A stretch of DNA of 64,000 nt from contig NC_135255.1 of the NCBI RefSeq assembly GCF_964204865.1, positions 3,534,001 to 3,598,000 of the forward strand, written 5' to 3'. Below the pieces are notes generated by a model. The model was not told the DNA's origin and did not search any database. It saw nothing but the letters and a program-made list of their open reading frames with translations. Both the position numbers and the translations under genes were made by a program. This document shows positions 22,232 through 34,352 of this stretch, in pieces; within the stretch, counting starts at the first letter, position 1, and each line of letters begins with the position of its first letter. Source of the stretch: Styela clava. Lineage: Eukaryota > Chordata > Ascidiacea > Stolidobranchia > Styelidae.

Positions 22232-24652
22232 CTTCAACTCTTTTTGCGTAAAAGAATGTTCTAGAAAGCATATTCTCGCGAACGTACATTCGCGTAAATA
22301 TTCGTTATTGCGAAAGTACCTTCGTGCCAAAATATATTATCGCGAACCTTTTTTTTTACTGAAAAAAGGGCATTTTTTAAAAACGGCATTCTTGCGTATT
22401 TTCTTCGGCATACGGATTTCGGTTCCCCCACAATACTTTCTTGTGGCCTGACTACAAGCATCTGTCAATAGTAATTACAGGGGCGTTTTTTCACACCTGT
22501 CTCGCAAACAATCACAATGAATGGCGTGCCTAATAGTTGGCACATTGTGTGAAGTGAAAGTTAGGCCGGATAAAATTCGTAGGCAGCATTACCCGTCAAA
22601 ATGTATTTACCTCTCATCGCACTAGCTTTTCTTCTTATTTGGGTGTTTGGGTTGCTAGAAATTATTTTGCCAAAACAGTCTACTAATGCAGGAAGATAGT
22701 TTGAGTGGCCGCAAACGTTTGTTTTTGCGTGTGAATGTATTTGCAAATAGTTTTGCAAAAACATACTTTTGCTGACATGAAAAATTTCAAAAAGAAACCC
22801 TTGCATGAACGAAATTTAGGGCAAATGGACTATTGCAAGAAAGATGTGTGTATAGAGTGGTTTTGATAAAATCAAAAATTTTGAATATCTAAAAATATTA
22901 TTTTAAATATCTAGAAAAATTATTTATTAATTTAATCTTTTGGAAATGGTGACTTCAATGACTGGGGGTGGGGTGGCACGCTGGTACGTTGTGCAGAATG
23001 CACATTTTAGATTGAATATTTCTTGCAAAAGTGAATTTCTACAAAACTACATTACGAAAAAGTACGTTCCGGCATAAATTATATTTTTCAATTGCCGCTT
23101 TCGTAAAACGATATCGTTTTTTTATCATTAATATCGACAAATGGTTTTATTCCGTTTGTTTCTGGCAATTGATTCGTTCATGAATTCAATCTATCTGTTT
23201 CTATTAACGCTTTTTGCATCATGAATTTTCAAATACTATGAATTTGTCCTGATCTCTGCTGTCTGATAAAATAATCTAAAAACGCATAAATCTTTTAGCA
23301 TATGTACTTCTGTGATATGAATATCAGAGACATTTATGTATAGAGATAAAAGAGACCGCGGATAGTTTTTCAATAATATCTTTAAGATACTAATCTTATC
23401 AGCTACGATAAGACGTTGATTTAGAATGCGAATTATTTAGCCCTTGATAACATGAAAGCAGTTCCGACTAGGATGGCCATCAAACCGCAACTAATTCAAT
23501 TTTGCAATATTCGTGATTAGGTTTAGTTAACTTATCCTATAATATTTTATTCTAATGCCCTTGAAATTTATCCTCTTACAGTATAGTTATACAATTTTGT
23601 TTTATGTTCTCACCAAAAATTTCAGCTAAACGTAACTGTTTCCTGATCGTTTTGATTCAAACCGGTCCAAGTTTCCCGCCAATCAGTATTGACGTTATAC
23701 ACCCCCTTCAACTATTTTCGCGCAAAAGAATGTTCTAGATCTAGAGAAACACATTCTCGCAAAAGTACATTTGCTTGTACACTCTTTATTGCGGAAGTAC
23801 ATTTGTGCCAAATTCTATTGTCACAAACTACATTTTCTGATAAAAGCATTTATAATGAACTACATTTTTGCGTATTTCTTTCGGCATAAGACTGTTTGTA
23901 CCCAAAATAATTTCTGATGATCTTGCTACGAGCATACGACATTTTTTGCACATAGGATGAAGTGAAAAGTTAGACCCGATAAAATTAGCAGCTAGCATTA
24001 GCAGCCACAATAATTTTAACTCTCACTGCACTAGCTTTTCTTCTTATTTGGGTATTATTTTAAATTTTAAATATCTAGAACAATTCTTCATTGAATTTAG
24101 TTTTTGGTAATAATGAATTCATTACACGAGTGATTCAATGACTGGGGAGTTTTGGGCTTCACGCTGGAACATCGTGCAGAATATGCATTTTAAATTAAAT
24201 ATTTCTTGCAAAAGTGAGTTTCTACAAAACTACATTATAAAGGGTTGTCTTCTGCTGTCTGATAAAATAATCTAAAAACGCATAAATATTATAGTATATA
24301 CTTCTATGACATGGGTATCAAAGACATTTATGTATATATAGATAAGAGGGACCGCGGATAGCTACGATAAGAAATTGATTTAGAATGTGAATTATTTAGT
24401 CATTGACAACATGAAAGCAGTTGCGACCAGGATTGTCATCAAACCACAATTAAATCATTTTTGCAATATTTATCATTAGGTTTGGTTAACTTAAAATCAT
24501 ATAATATTCGGTTCTAATGACCATGAAATTTTCCTAATACAGTATAGTTACCAAATTTCGTTTTATGTTCACACCAAGATCTTCAGCCAAGCGTGACTGC
24601 TTTCCTGATGGTATTGATTCGAACTGGTTCAAGTTTCATGCCAATCAGTATT
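22232..24652. repeat. tandem segmental duplication, two diverged units
   Basis: Unit A is 22232-23690 and unit B is 23706-24652. Both start CTTCAACT.TTTT.CG and share, in the same order, GCAAAAGAATGTTCTAGA, CTGTCTGATAAAATAATCT, GACCGCGGATAG, AACATGAAAGCAGTT and CCAATCAGTATT. The offset between units falls from 1474 to about 962 bases along the copies, so unit B has lost (or A gained) about 500 bases. No coding sequence is evident in either unit. Confidence 0.85.
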
Positions 24653-25758
24653 TGTTGGCCTCATACACAGCCACGAATATATAGTATTATTAGCTCTTAG
24701 AATTGGACTGATCGCCCCTTAATTTGATCAGAAACGAGTTTCCTTTACTTCTGAGTGAGTAGGCGTTGCGTTGCTCCAAGCAAATGCTCTTAAAGTTGAT
24801 TGTTTTGTTTGTTTGCGTTTTTCCAGACACAAAATCAAATTAGGCTAAGCAAATGCAAATGACAATGGTATGTACCAAACATACTTGAAGAGAGAAGTGG
24901 TACAAAATGTGAACTAAATGTAAATTTCACCAGTTATAATTCAATACCTAATTTATTTATTGCCACTATACTCATTATCAAATTTTATTGCATATGTGGA
25001 AAAGAAATTGCTGCGAAAGTCGTCAACCTATTTTTTTTGCAGTTTTTAATCGCATACGCTTTTTTCGGTAGTGGTTTTATTCTGATCCCAGTGAAGTCTT
25101 TTTATATTATTATTAATATTACTCAGTTTAAAGTTACAGAGAGAATGATTATAAATTCATGGTTTTCCGTCCTGAACAGCACGCGTGTACATTCCATTCC
25201 GGACAACTGTGACGGATGTCGACTAATTACCATTATTGTTTCTTAATATTTGCTAAAGTTCTTATGTAAAATAACCTTGAAAGATAAATTGTTCAAGGCT
25301 AAAGGCGTCATTAAAGATGAATATGCCTTAGAGGAGGTTGGATAAATAACCTAATTAATTGACGGAACGTGTATACGCTATCTCAATATTTACTTTAGAA
25401 ATTATTCTCAATTTTATCAATGCGATAATCCACGATTCTATTCCAAGTTCAAACAAACTCTTTACCGCCTTATCACAAATTTAATCAAATCATAAAACAA
25501 CTAAATATTAGAAGTTATATCTCTTTATCGTGTTTTACAAGAGCGAGTGTCTTCTGGGCATTATAAAATGGTCTTGATGGAGATTGTAGTCATTCAGTTA
25601 TTTATTACTCCTTATACTGAGTTGAGTACTTTTTACAACTCTTGAAGAATTAGTAAAGGTTATTGAGAAAGTATTACGAATTCTGGGATTTTCATTTGCA
25701 ACGACTACAGTTATACAAGTAACATCCAAGCAAGGGAAATAAACAAAGAACGAACATT
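24653..25758. other. intergenic upstream of DEP copy 3
   Basis: AT-rich DNA. An open frame at 25037-25246 has no recognisable domain or exon structure and is not called. Confidence 0.4.
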
Positions 25759-26716
25759 ATGGAATGTGGACTAACACTCGCAAGACAATGTTCTTTCAAA
25801 CAAAGCAACGAAAAGTACAGAGCTACAGTCATATGGAAAGATTTAGTCATGTCATTTCGTGCTCGTGTTGTTTGTAAGAAAAAGCGAAGACATTTGAAAA
25901 GTTTTGAAAATTGTTTTTCCGGATCATCAGCCGTAAATAAGCTATTTCAAATTCTGCAAGAAAACGAAAATTTTCCACAAGAAATTACGAAGGAACAGGT
26001 AAATGCTAAATAGTGTCAAACAAAATCCTAACAAAATTGAGTTTAGATTCATCAAAAATAATCACAATAATATATGAATATAGCATTACACTATTAACTA
26101 ACTGTTCCTTATTATTTTAGGCCGTCAAACTTCTGCAAAAGTTTCTTTCGGAACATGTCCTCGAAGCGGTGGATGGTCAGTGGGAAAATGAAACTTTTTC
26201 TGATTCAAGCAAATTATACAGGTATATGTCGTTTCATACATGAATGTATGAACATTAATGATTTTTCTGGAATGAAGTGAATTTCTAAGTGTCTATTACA
26301 TTGACTGTACTTTGTGAATCATGAAGTGATGTAAAGTAGCAGCTAACAGAACTGTCTTTTGCATCACATTGTCCCATTTGTGTCTAAATTTGGAATAATT
26401 TGTAGTATAGACACCAATAATAAACTTAATTACAGAAATATGATGAAAAAAATTGGTTTATTATTTAGATTTACATTGCATTGTTTAACACCACAATTTT
26501 TTTAGATTTGCAGATTGGAAAGATGGATACGCAAATACCACGCCAACAAAGAATAAATATAAGATAAAAAGGCATCACGGAACTGATAAATTAACCAGAA
26601 AAATATTTCGTGGATTGAATTATATCGAAGAAATATCAAGTCCAACAGTTGTAAAAAAAGCTAGAAGATCAGGAGTATTTACAAGAATACATGCAATCAC
26701 TCAAAATGTTAGATAA
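25759..26716 (+). CDS. DEP-domain protein, DEPDC1-like, tandem copy 3
   Basis: Three exons, 25759-25998, 26121-26221 and 26506-26716, give 183 residues. The DEP domain covers about residues 15-115: YRATVIWKDLVMSFRARVVC, KKRRHLKSFENCFSGSSAVN, then KFLSEHVLEAVDGQWENE and SKLYR. The first two splice positions are identical to copies 1 and 2. The last exon differs: it carries FADWKDGYANTTPTKNKYK and a long Lys/Arg-rich stretch ending ITQNVR, instead of the SPP and IPxC motifs of the other copies. So either the tail diverged or the copy captured another 3' exon. The introns are short (122 and 284 bases) and free of inserted elements, unlike copy 2. Function beyond the DEP fold is unknown. Confidence 0.85.
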
Positions 26717-27274
26717 AGTTCAAGTTAAACACTTTACTATACATCGCGTACATTCAGTTACACAGAATGTGAAAATCAAATCAGTGTGAAAAAATGACTC
26801 GAATAGGAGGAGAAGTCAAAGGATACATCTCAACAATGAATGTACAACAACGGAAACAAACAAACCGAGAAATTTTTCACGTCACGATAAGACAATTATG
26901 ACATAACATACAGGTACTCTTTCAACATGATGTTTCTAAAAACCAGCACGTAAAAACACCGTTCGGACGCATTCAGCCATGAAGAATATATATGGTTTAT
27001 CTGATCAGGGGGAACGAATGGATCCTTTACTCAGAAAATCAGAAGTAAAACAATCATGTCAAGATGGAAATAATTCCTAACAACGATGCAGTTTATTTGG
27101 ATAACAATAATTCAAGAAATTTATCACATCACAATGTTCTGATGAGTCTCCGGGTGGGGAGGATTATGACTAAGCTATATATATTCCTTCGACACAGAAT
27201 TCTAAAAATCCTGCTAATTTGACAATTGAATACTCTGGAAACACTTATCACTTTGCACATAATTAATCAGAATA
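26717..27274. other. 3' flank of DEP copy 3, nothing recognised
   Basis: Non-coding sequence between the stop of DEP copy 3 and a hAT-type MITE. No clear AATAAA lies close to the stop. Confidence 0.35.
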
Positions 27275-27612
27275 ACCTATGCCAGGGATGTGCAACCTGC
27301 GGCCCACGGATCGAATGTGGCCCACAAGGAAAACTTGTGCGACCCGCGGAGAAGGTACAATTTTGAAGGGTGTGCGACCCGCGAAACGAGTATTCAATTT
27401 GGTTTAATCTAGTACGTGCGATTCCTCTGCGTTGCAAAGCCTTTATCTGAGCTTGTGCCAAGCGAACAACGCATGTCACAAGATCAATACTCAAAATTGT
27501 CGTGTCTGCAGCTACTAGGAAGTAAGTACATATTAAGGCGCGGCCCACAGTTTCACCCATTTATTTGTATCTGGTACCTTTGCTTCAAATGTTACACATC
27601 CCTGACCTATGC
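27275..27612. mobile_element. hAT-type MITE, 322 bp, perfect 8-bp duplication
   Basis: The body is 27283-27604. Its left end CAGGGATGTGCAAC and right end GTTACACATCCCTG are inverted repeats with one mismatch. The direct repeats ACCTATGC at 27275-27282 and 27605-27612 are identical. Internal runs such as TGCGGCCCACGG and GCGCGGCCCACAG are inverted subterminal repeats. The open frames reported across it are not genes. Confidence 0.95.
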
Positions 27613-29963
27613 TATTGAACCAAACGTTACAGAAGTTCACGGTGGCTGGTTGAACGTTATGGAGAAACAAAAGATAATCTTTTCTATTAATTCCTATTTA
27701 GTTCTTCAATATGGTTCTTATATTTTACGTTTTGCACTAACTGTTCCATATTATTTCCTTTATGTCCATTTTTTATTTATTTTTTGATTCATTTATACAA
27801 TTTTTGAAATATATTCATTACAATGAATTCGAATAGTGTATTCTTATAAAAGATAAAGGCATACAGGCTGTTGGAATAAAAGTAAACTATTTCCCCTCTC
27901 GCAAATGCAAACAATATGATAGCTGTGTGTGCCTGTTACCAACTTTCTGGTATGAAGTACTTCATAACAATTTTTATATGGGATTTCAAGCATGCCTTCA
28001 TCAATGTTTTATAAATGTTTTGCCGTTAGAGAACATTACACTATTTTTTGGGTTATGAACCAAAAGCACTTTCGAATTAACTCAGCAAAATATAGTATGA
28101 TAGCCTTGCTTAAAGAGTTGATATAAAGTTTATCCGATTACTAAAAATGAACACAAACAATGCGGATACGGTGTTTAGAGGGGAATGTAAAAGCAAATCA
28201 CATGTCAGGAAGGAAGTCTACAATAATAAAAATCGAAAGAAAATCATCTGATTACAAATAATTATCAATTTTAACTCTTTCATCTATTATAACGCCTTTT
28301 TAAGTAATCTTATCATGTATATCGAGGCATGAAGTTTTTATTTAAATCCTGTTTGATTTCAATACTCACTATATCATTAAACACACAAGGTGCAAATTTC
28401 GATTCGAGTCCATCTCCGTTCAATAAATGAATAATACTGCACGTCTATTCTTATCTTAGATGCTTGTCCCAAATTATTACAATGAAAAAGGAATTGTCGA
28501 CGAAGCAATTCAAGTCAAATCAAATCTTGAAGCTAGGAACAATTTTAAAAAAAAATTGAGATTAAATTGAGTAAAAGGAAAATGGAAACACACGGAGGCA
28601 TGTGAAAAATACTTCATCAGATGAGCAATTACACTTCGTGAATCAGAGAAAGATGAAATTTTTGTACGAGAACTTTCAGTAGTTATTGCTTTGTTAGAGA
28701 GTAGAAAACCAATGAATTGTGTTGATAATTGTTTCTTGTTTGCATGATACAAGTTTGTTGTTTTCGTGTACATCATCATATTTATACTTAATATTTCAGC
28801 GAAGTTGATTGTTAAAGACGTTTCAGTGGGCCTAAAAACCATCGTGAAATAGATAATAGATATTCTAAAATATATAATTTTATCTCAAAATGTTTTTTGT
28901 CAATTGTCATTTTACCCTGAAATGGAAACTAAAAAATATGCAGTAAAGTATGACTAAATTTTCAATCCTACTTTTTGAATATCTCGAAAAAAATTATTCT
29001 CCAAAAGACGTGAATGAAAATTTTGATATTACAATGTAGTACTCAGAGTATGCTAGACTCAAGTTAAAGAACTGTCCTATAACAATTAGTTAAAATTGTT
29101 TTATGAATTTTTTATTATCATATCATAAATTAAAAACACAAGTTAATGTACAAATTATATCTGAGTAAAAATTCAATAAATACACAACTCATCTGGGATA
29201 AATTAGTACGGTTTAATATCCAGGGTAGTGTATAGAATCGTCATCATCAAAAACAATTTGAAATAGATTTATTTTTAAAATTGGTATAAATAAAATCAAT
29301 ACTTATGAATGATTCAGATTTTTAATTTTTCTGGTGGAATTGTTAATTAGACTTTTGATGTTTTAAAAAGTCTCGGTTAGAAGTTTAATACAAGTGGTAT
29401 TGATATGTTTTCCTATTTCAAAACATTTCAATAAATTTTTATGACTACAGGTAATATACTCAAATACAATATATTACACCTGAACGAAAAAACTATGGAC
29501 GATATTTGCAGAACACGTATATGCATAAATATAATAATAAAAAGAATAAGTTTACAGCTGTATACACATAAATTGAATAAATGCAAATTATTTAACTCTG
29601 GACTATTTGGCAACACAACAGCAATAACTGATTTAACAGAGTCCCATTCGGAGTGAAGGCATGAAAAAGGCTCATTGAAAATAAACAATGATGCATATTA
29701 TGCTAAAAACTTAGAGAATACAATACGTTATGTATAATTATTGTAGGTTAATATTTGAATTTCACAGTTGAATAAATAAATTTCAAACGTCCAATAGTTT
29801 TATGCCCCATAGTATGACAACAAAAGATAAAACATGATAAAAATTGAATAATTTATCATGTGTCACAAAATTATAACAGCGTGGTTTTCAATTAAAAAAA
29901 AACTAATAAACTGTGTTGACCACAGCCATTTTTAATAAAAGAGTTTCTAAAGTTATCTTTTAA
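27613..29963. other. intergenic, nothing recognised
   Basis: Very AT-rich sequence downstream of two convergent genes (DEP copy 3 on plus, the Ser-rich protein on minus). Open frames at 28510-28842 and 29428-29688 have no recognisable domain. The 3' untranslated region of the minus-strand gene should fall in the right part. Confidence 0.4.
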
Positions 29964-32900
29964 CTACACAGACTTATCTCCCATAGGAACTATTGAGTAA
30001 CCTTTCTTAGACCATTTGCGCGAAAACGGCAAGCCACGTAAGTTTGAATTTCGAAATGATACCCATGTGCTATAAAAGTAAGAGGGAAGTTTTGAGCATA
30101 TCATTAGTAATGAAATAACAATAAAAAGTAGCATAAGAACTGGAAAAATGGATCTTCTAGGAACCGCGACTTCGATTTTATTATCTGAGTCATCCTCAGA
30201 TGTCGTTTGTGCCAAGTCATCTTTTTCTTTGTTCTTCTCTTCATCTAAATGACATTGGGGGATTATGAGATATAAATAAATGAACTTGATTCTATTGCAC
30301 ATAACCTTTCATGTTAGAATTCCCAGAACGGAAAATATTTGTTGATAATTGTACTTTACGCACAAAGTATTAAATATATATTAACCACTTTATTTCGTCC
30401 TCTAACTTTGATTCATTCGTGGTAAGTATAATAAGCGAAGTGAATTGGCAATACTATTACAGTGCCGCACTATTAAACTTTAATCTACATGTACAATTCT
30501 GGTACTTTCTAATTTTTTCAATTTTTATTCTTCTTATATATTTAACGTTGCTCTACCAATGGGCTCTGTGCATCTGTATTATGTTTATTCAATGCCTACC
30601 TCCATTACTTTTGTATTCAGGGGATCCAGTATCTGATGCCAATACATCTGCCTCTATCTCACTATCGTCAGTAACGTCATGTTCAATTTCTGTTGTTCCT
30701 TCTAAAATATGACAAAATGGTTAGTAACGACATAAAAAAGGGTAAAAATAGTACTTATCTATGACTGGGTAGCATTTCGTTCAAATCTTGGCAAAACTCA
30801 AAATATATATAAAAAGATTCTAGTTTCTTCACGTTATCTAGAAAATTTGTGAACGAGTAGAATATGTTTTTGTTCTATATCACACCTAGGAAATTTTCTT
30901 CCGTGAAATCGTTTTGATCCGCTGTAACCGGGTCTCCATGTACTACTTTCGGTGAATCCTCGGTTCGACCAAAATGTATATCTTCTTCTGGTGGATAAGT
31001 AATCTCTTCTGCCATAATCGAATTTGTAGTTACATCATTATCATCACGCCCATTAACATTTTTATACGAGTGCATCGATTCTAAATTATGAATTTGGTAT
31101 ACAATGGTGAGTAATCTAAGTTTTTTCTAATCTTAATAGTGGTGTCGATACTATGAAGCAAACTAAAAATGTAAAAGTACCTGTTGTACCTGGATCAGTG
31201 AGTTGCTTATAATCGGAATCCTTCCTATTATTCTCAGCAAAAATTGGATTTTCAATGCTGGTTTCGATCTCATCGGCTTCGAAACGATATTTTGCTTCTC
31301 CGACGATCTCAGATTCTGGATAATCTTCTTCCTCACCCATGTCCTGAATATGTTCGAAATCTGTTTGATCTGCAACTGAAAAAGGTTGAAAGCAATGAAT
31401 TAGTAACCAGTTCGTGAGAATGCGATTAAATTTAGGCATTATAAATCATTTTGTGGGCTGATCTACATAGGTTCCGTCTATTCTCGGCGAGGCTATTCAG
31501 AAAACATTGCTAATTAGAGACAGGGGGCTGCTACAGTCTGGCTCAGCTTACTCACTTTGTTACGTAGTGCGAATTAGTATATATATTCGTCGATTGAACG
31601 ATGACAAAAACAATAAGAAGTCGACCTCCGCTAAAAACAAAACAATGTTGTCTATGACCTTCTTGATATCGAAACTGTGATTCAACCTTTTAAAAATACC
31701 TCTTTGATCTGTCGTTTCTTCGCGTATGTTTGGTGTTGATTCAGTTGTCAAACCAACTAATGTGCTTGTAGTTTCATCTATTTTAGAATGCAGTGTAGGT
31801 ACAGTTTCACTATCCATTGAAACTTCCATTGTTAAAATAGGAGCAGTGACATTTTCAATCATTTTTTCATGTAATACTGAAGTTGTTGTCTCCGCAATGT
31901 CGGAACGGGTTTCCTTGCTATCATTATTCAGATGTTGACTATTCACACTGGCTGCTGTTGGAGTTTCTGTTTGTTGTTTAGTATTAAAATCATTTTCATT
32001 AGATGGCGCAGTTATAATATCTGTTGTCAAAGGCAAGTTTTCCCTGGTCGTGTTTGAGGTTTCCTTTATAATATTTACACCAATAGAAAAGTTTTCGTCA
32101 ACAATTTCTGACACTGACTGGATGCTTTCGCTTGTCGAATTTATTTCCTCATTATCTGAAACCTTGCTTGTTGAAAGTGATGCATTGTAATAATCTTTAT
32201 CTGTAGATGGACTTATTGCAGAAATATTGATATATTTAGTTCCAAGATCATCCATTGTGTCATTTTTGACAGACATTATCACAGAAGGGTTTTTGTTGAA
32301 TGTGTCCTCATCCCTGTCATCGTGAAAAATATCACCAGATGAATTATTGTAAGATAGTTTACCATCGTTCTCTTCAACAAAAGAAGCTGTCACTGACTCA
32401 TGTGGGGATTGATCTATTAAAACATTGTCTGGAATAGGATAATTTTCCAGAGCATTGAGTGATGAATCATTTCGACTCAACTCAAGAGGTATTGGATTTA
32501 TTGATGCATCGCCAGGCAGGGGACCTCCTCCAGGAACATTGAGTGAGTAATCTTTAGTACTCGACTCATGTGGAATTAGATTTATTGAGGTATCGACAGG
32601 AGTAAAAGCACTTTCGGCAACATTGAATGATAAATCTTTAGTGGTCGAATCCTGAGAAATTGGGTTTATTGATTCATCGTCAGGGAAGGAACCATCTGCG
32701 GGTACATTGAGTGGTGAAACTTTAGTGCTCGACTCGTGAAGGATTGAATTGAATGATGTATCTTCAGGAAAAGAATCAGCAGAAAGAGCACTGAATGATG
32801 AATCTATAATACTCGAATCATGAGGAATTGAATTAATTGGAGCGTCGTTAGAGTAAGAATCATTGTCAGGAAAATTGACTGATGAATCGCTTGTATTTGA

Positions 32901-34352
32901 TTTAACAGGGACTGGATGTAGTGGCACATCTTCAGTATTGAATCTGGTAGGAGCATTCAATGATAAACCTTCCGAACTCTCCACTGATAATCCTAGAATA
33001 GATTCATTCTCAGGTAACGAATATACTGGCGGGGAAAGTGATGCATCCCCGATGAATGAAGTTTCATCGGATGTTTCAGATAACGAAGTTCCTCCATTAT
33101 TTTCAGGCAATATGTTTTCAGATTGAATGTTGATCGGTTCGTTGAATAAGTTATTTACAGGGTTATTCTCTTCTTGCTCTTCCCCGAATATTGTTTCTAA
33201 TGAGTGCTCTGAAAATTCGGGGTTATAATTATCTCCCAGGACATCTGTTGTTGATACTGCTGGAAATTCTATAGCAGGATTTTGCTGCAAAGAATGTGAG
33301 CGAGGTTCTTCAGATGAGATTGGTTTGAAAGAATTTCCATAAAATTCCTGACTGGGTCCACTTTTTGCCACTTTACCAATAAATTCATCGTTGGTCGAAG
33401 CGAGGTCATCATTAAATAATTCACCTTTTTGATTATTATTCGAGTTTTCGTCAACCAAGGAATACACAACAGGTTCATTTGACACTGAAGTTCTTGGAAG
33501 TGAGGAAGATTCTTTACTTTTGAGATTTATGTACGTATTCCTAGTCAAATCGTTCACAGTAATGTCTTCATGCAGCAGTGGATCAGTGACTGAATTTTTA
33601 GATTTTGAATCTGTGTCGATTTCGTCATGCGACTCACCTATAATTATACCCTCAACTGGGATTGAATTTTCATGCAACAATGCGGTGGAATTTTTAAGAA
33701 ACGCGGCTACGACATTGCTATTGGATGAGGAATTTACAGGAATTTCCCGCAGTGATGCCTTTTTAGAAGATAAAGCAAAATTGTGGGCGGACTTTAAATT
33801 TTTATTTGACAACGAAAAGGCTTGACCATCATAATACGGATTAGAAATTTGCTCTACATTTGACAGACTTTCACTGTAAGGTCCTGGATCAGGAATGTTC
33901 GCCTCGATACCTTCTGCAATATTTCCATTTCCTTCAGTAGTTGATTGTTCTGCAGACATAGGATCAATTTCAGGTAAATTACCAAGCTTTGCATATTGCG
34001 GATTTGTCTCATATATATTTGGAAGAACATTTGAATTGATATCTTGCGATAAAACACTTTTTAAATTCTGTTTGCCATCGATAAAACTAAGATTCGATTC
34101 TCCTAGTATATTATTCGAAGCATAATGAGTATTATCTTCAGCGGAACTGGAATATGCATCATCACTTTTTGAGTTATCCAATTCTTGATGTTCATTACGA
34201 GCTAAATAAAGATCCATGTCGGTTGATTCATCTTTGTGAAGGAGCCCAGGGAATCTATCAAGATTTGCAGCTGATGAAATGGAACTTTGATGAACAATAC
34301 ACAGCACGTATGAACAATAAATCCACTTCAGTCCAAATTTAGTTTTTTCCAT
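29964..34352 (-). CDS. single-pass membrane protein with long Ser-rich, repeat-bearing ectodomain
   Basis: Not recognised as a known family. Exons on the minus strand: 34352-31700, 31375-31181, 31080-30886, 30701 to about 30609 (donor could be 30600) and 30244-29964. All introns are phase 1, giving about 1138 residues. A signal peptide is likely (WIYCSYVLCIVHQSSISSAA). The ectodomain is acidic, Ser/Asn/Glu-rich and almost Cys-free, with many N-glycosylation sequons, and looks disordered. Residues about 476-652 contain six and a third tandem copies of a 28-residue unit (consensus like TSINPIPHESSTKDSSLNVP followed by SFPDD). The last exon has a transmembrane helix, FPVLMLLFIVISLLMIC, and a short basic tail ending IVPMGDKSV. 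Two internal exons are both 195 bases, though their sequences do not obviously match. It could be an adhesion, glycocalyx or recognition molecule. Confidence 0.8.
32397..32927 (-). repeat. 84-bp tandem coding repeat (28 residues), about 6.3 copies
   Basis: Each unit on the minus strand encodes a 28-residue module of the form (T/A/E)SINxIPHESSTKDxSLN, then a variable GGSFPDD-like end. Units begin at VPLHPVPV, APINSIPH, TSFNSILH, ESINPISQ, TSINLIPH and ASINPIPL, with a final partial VLIDQSPHES. The exact 28-residue spacing is kept in all full copies although residues have diverged. Confidence 0.9.

Noticed and set aside
27267-27787. Two open frames of 97 and 123 codons
   Set aside because: They run across the hAT-type MITE and its flank; the codons arise from the element's inverted repeats.
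32863-33825. Plus-strand frames of 87 and 101 codons within the Ser-rich gene
   Set aside because: They are antisense shadows of the long exon on the minus strand.
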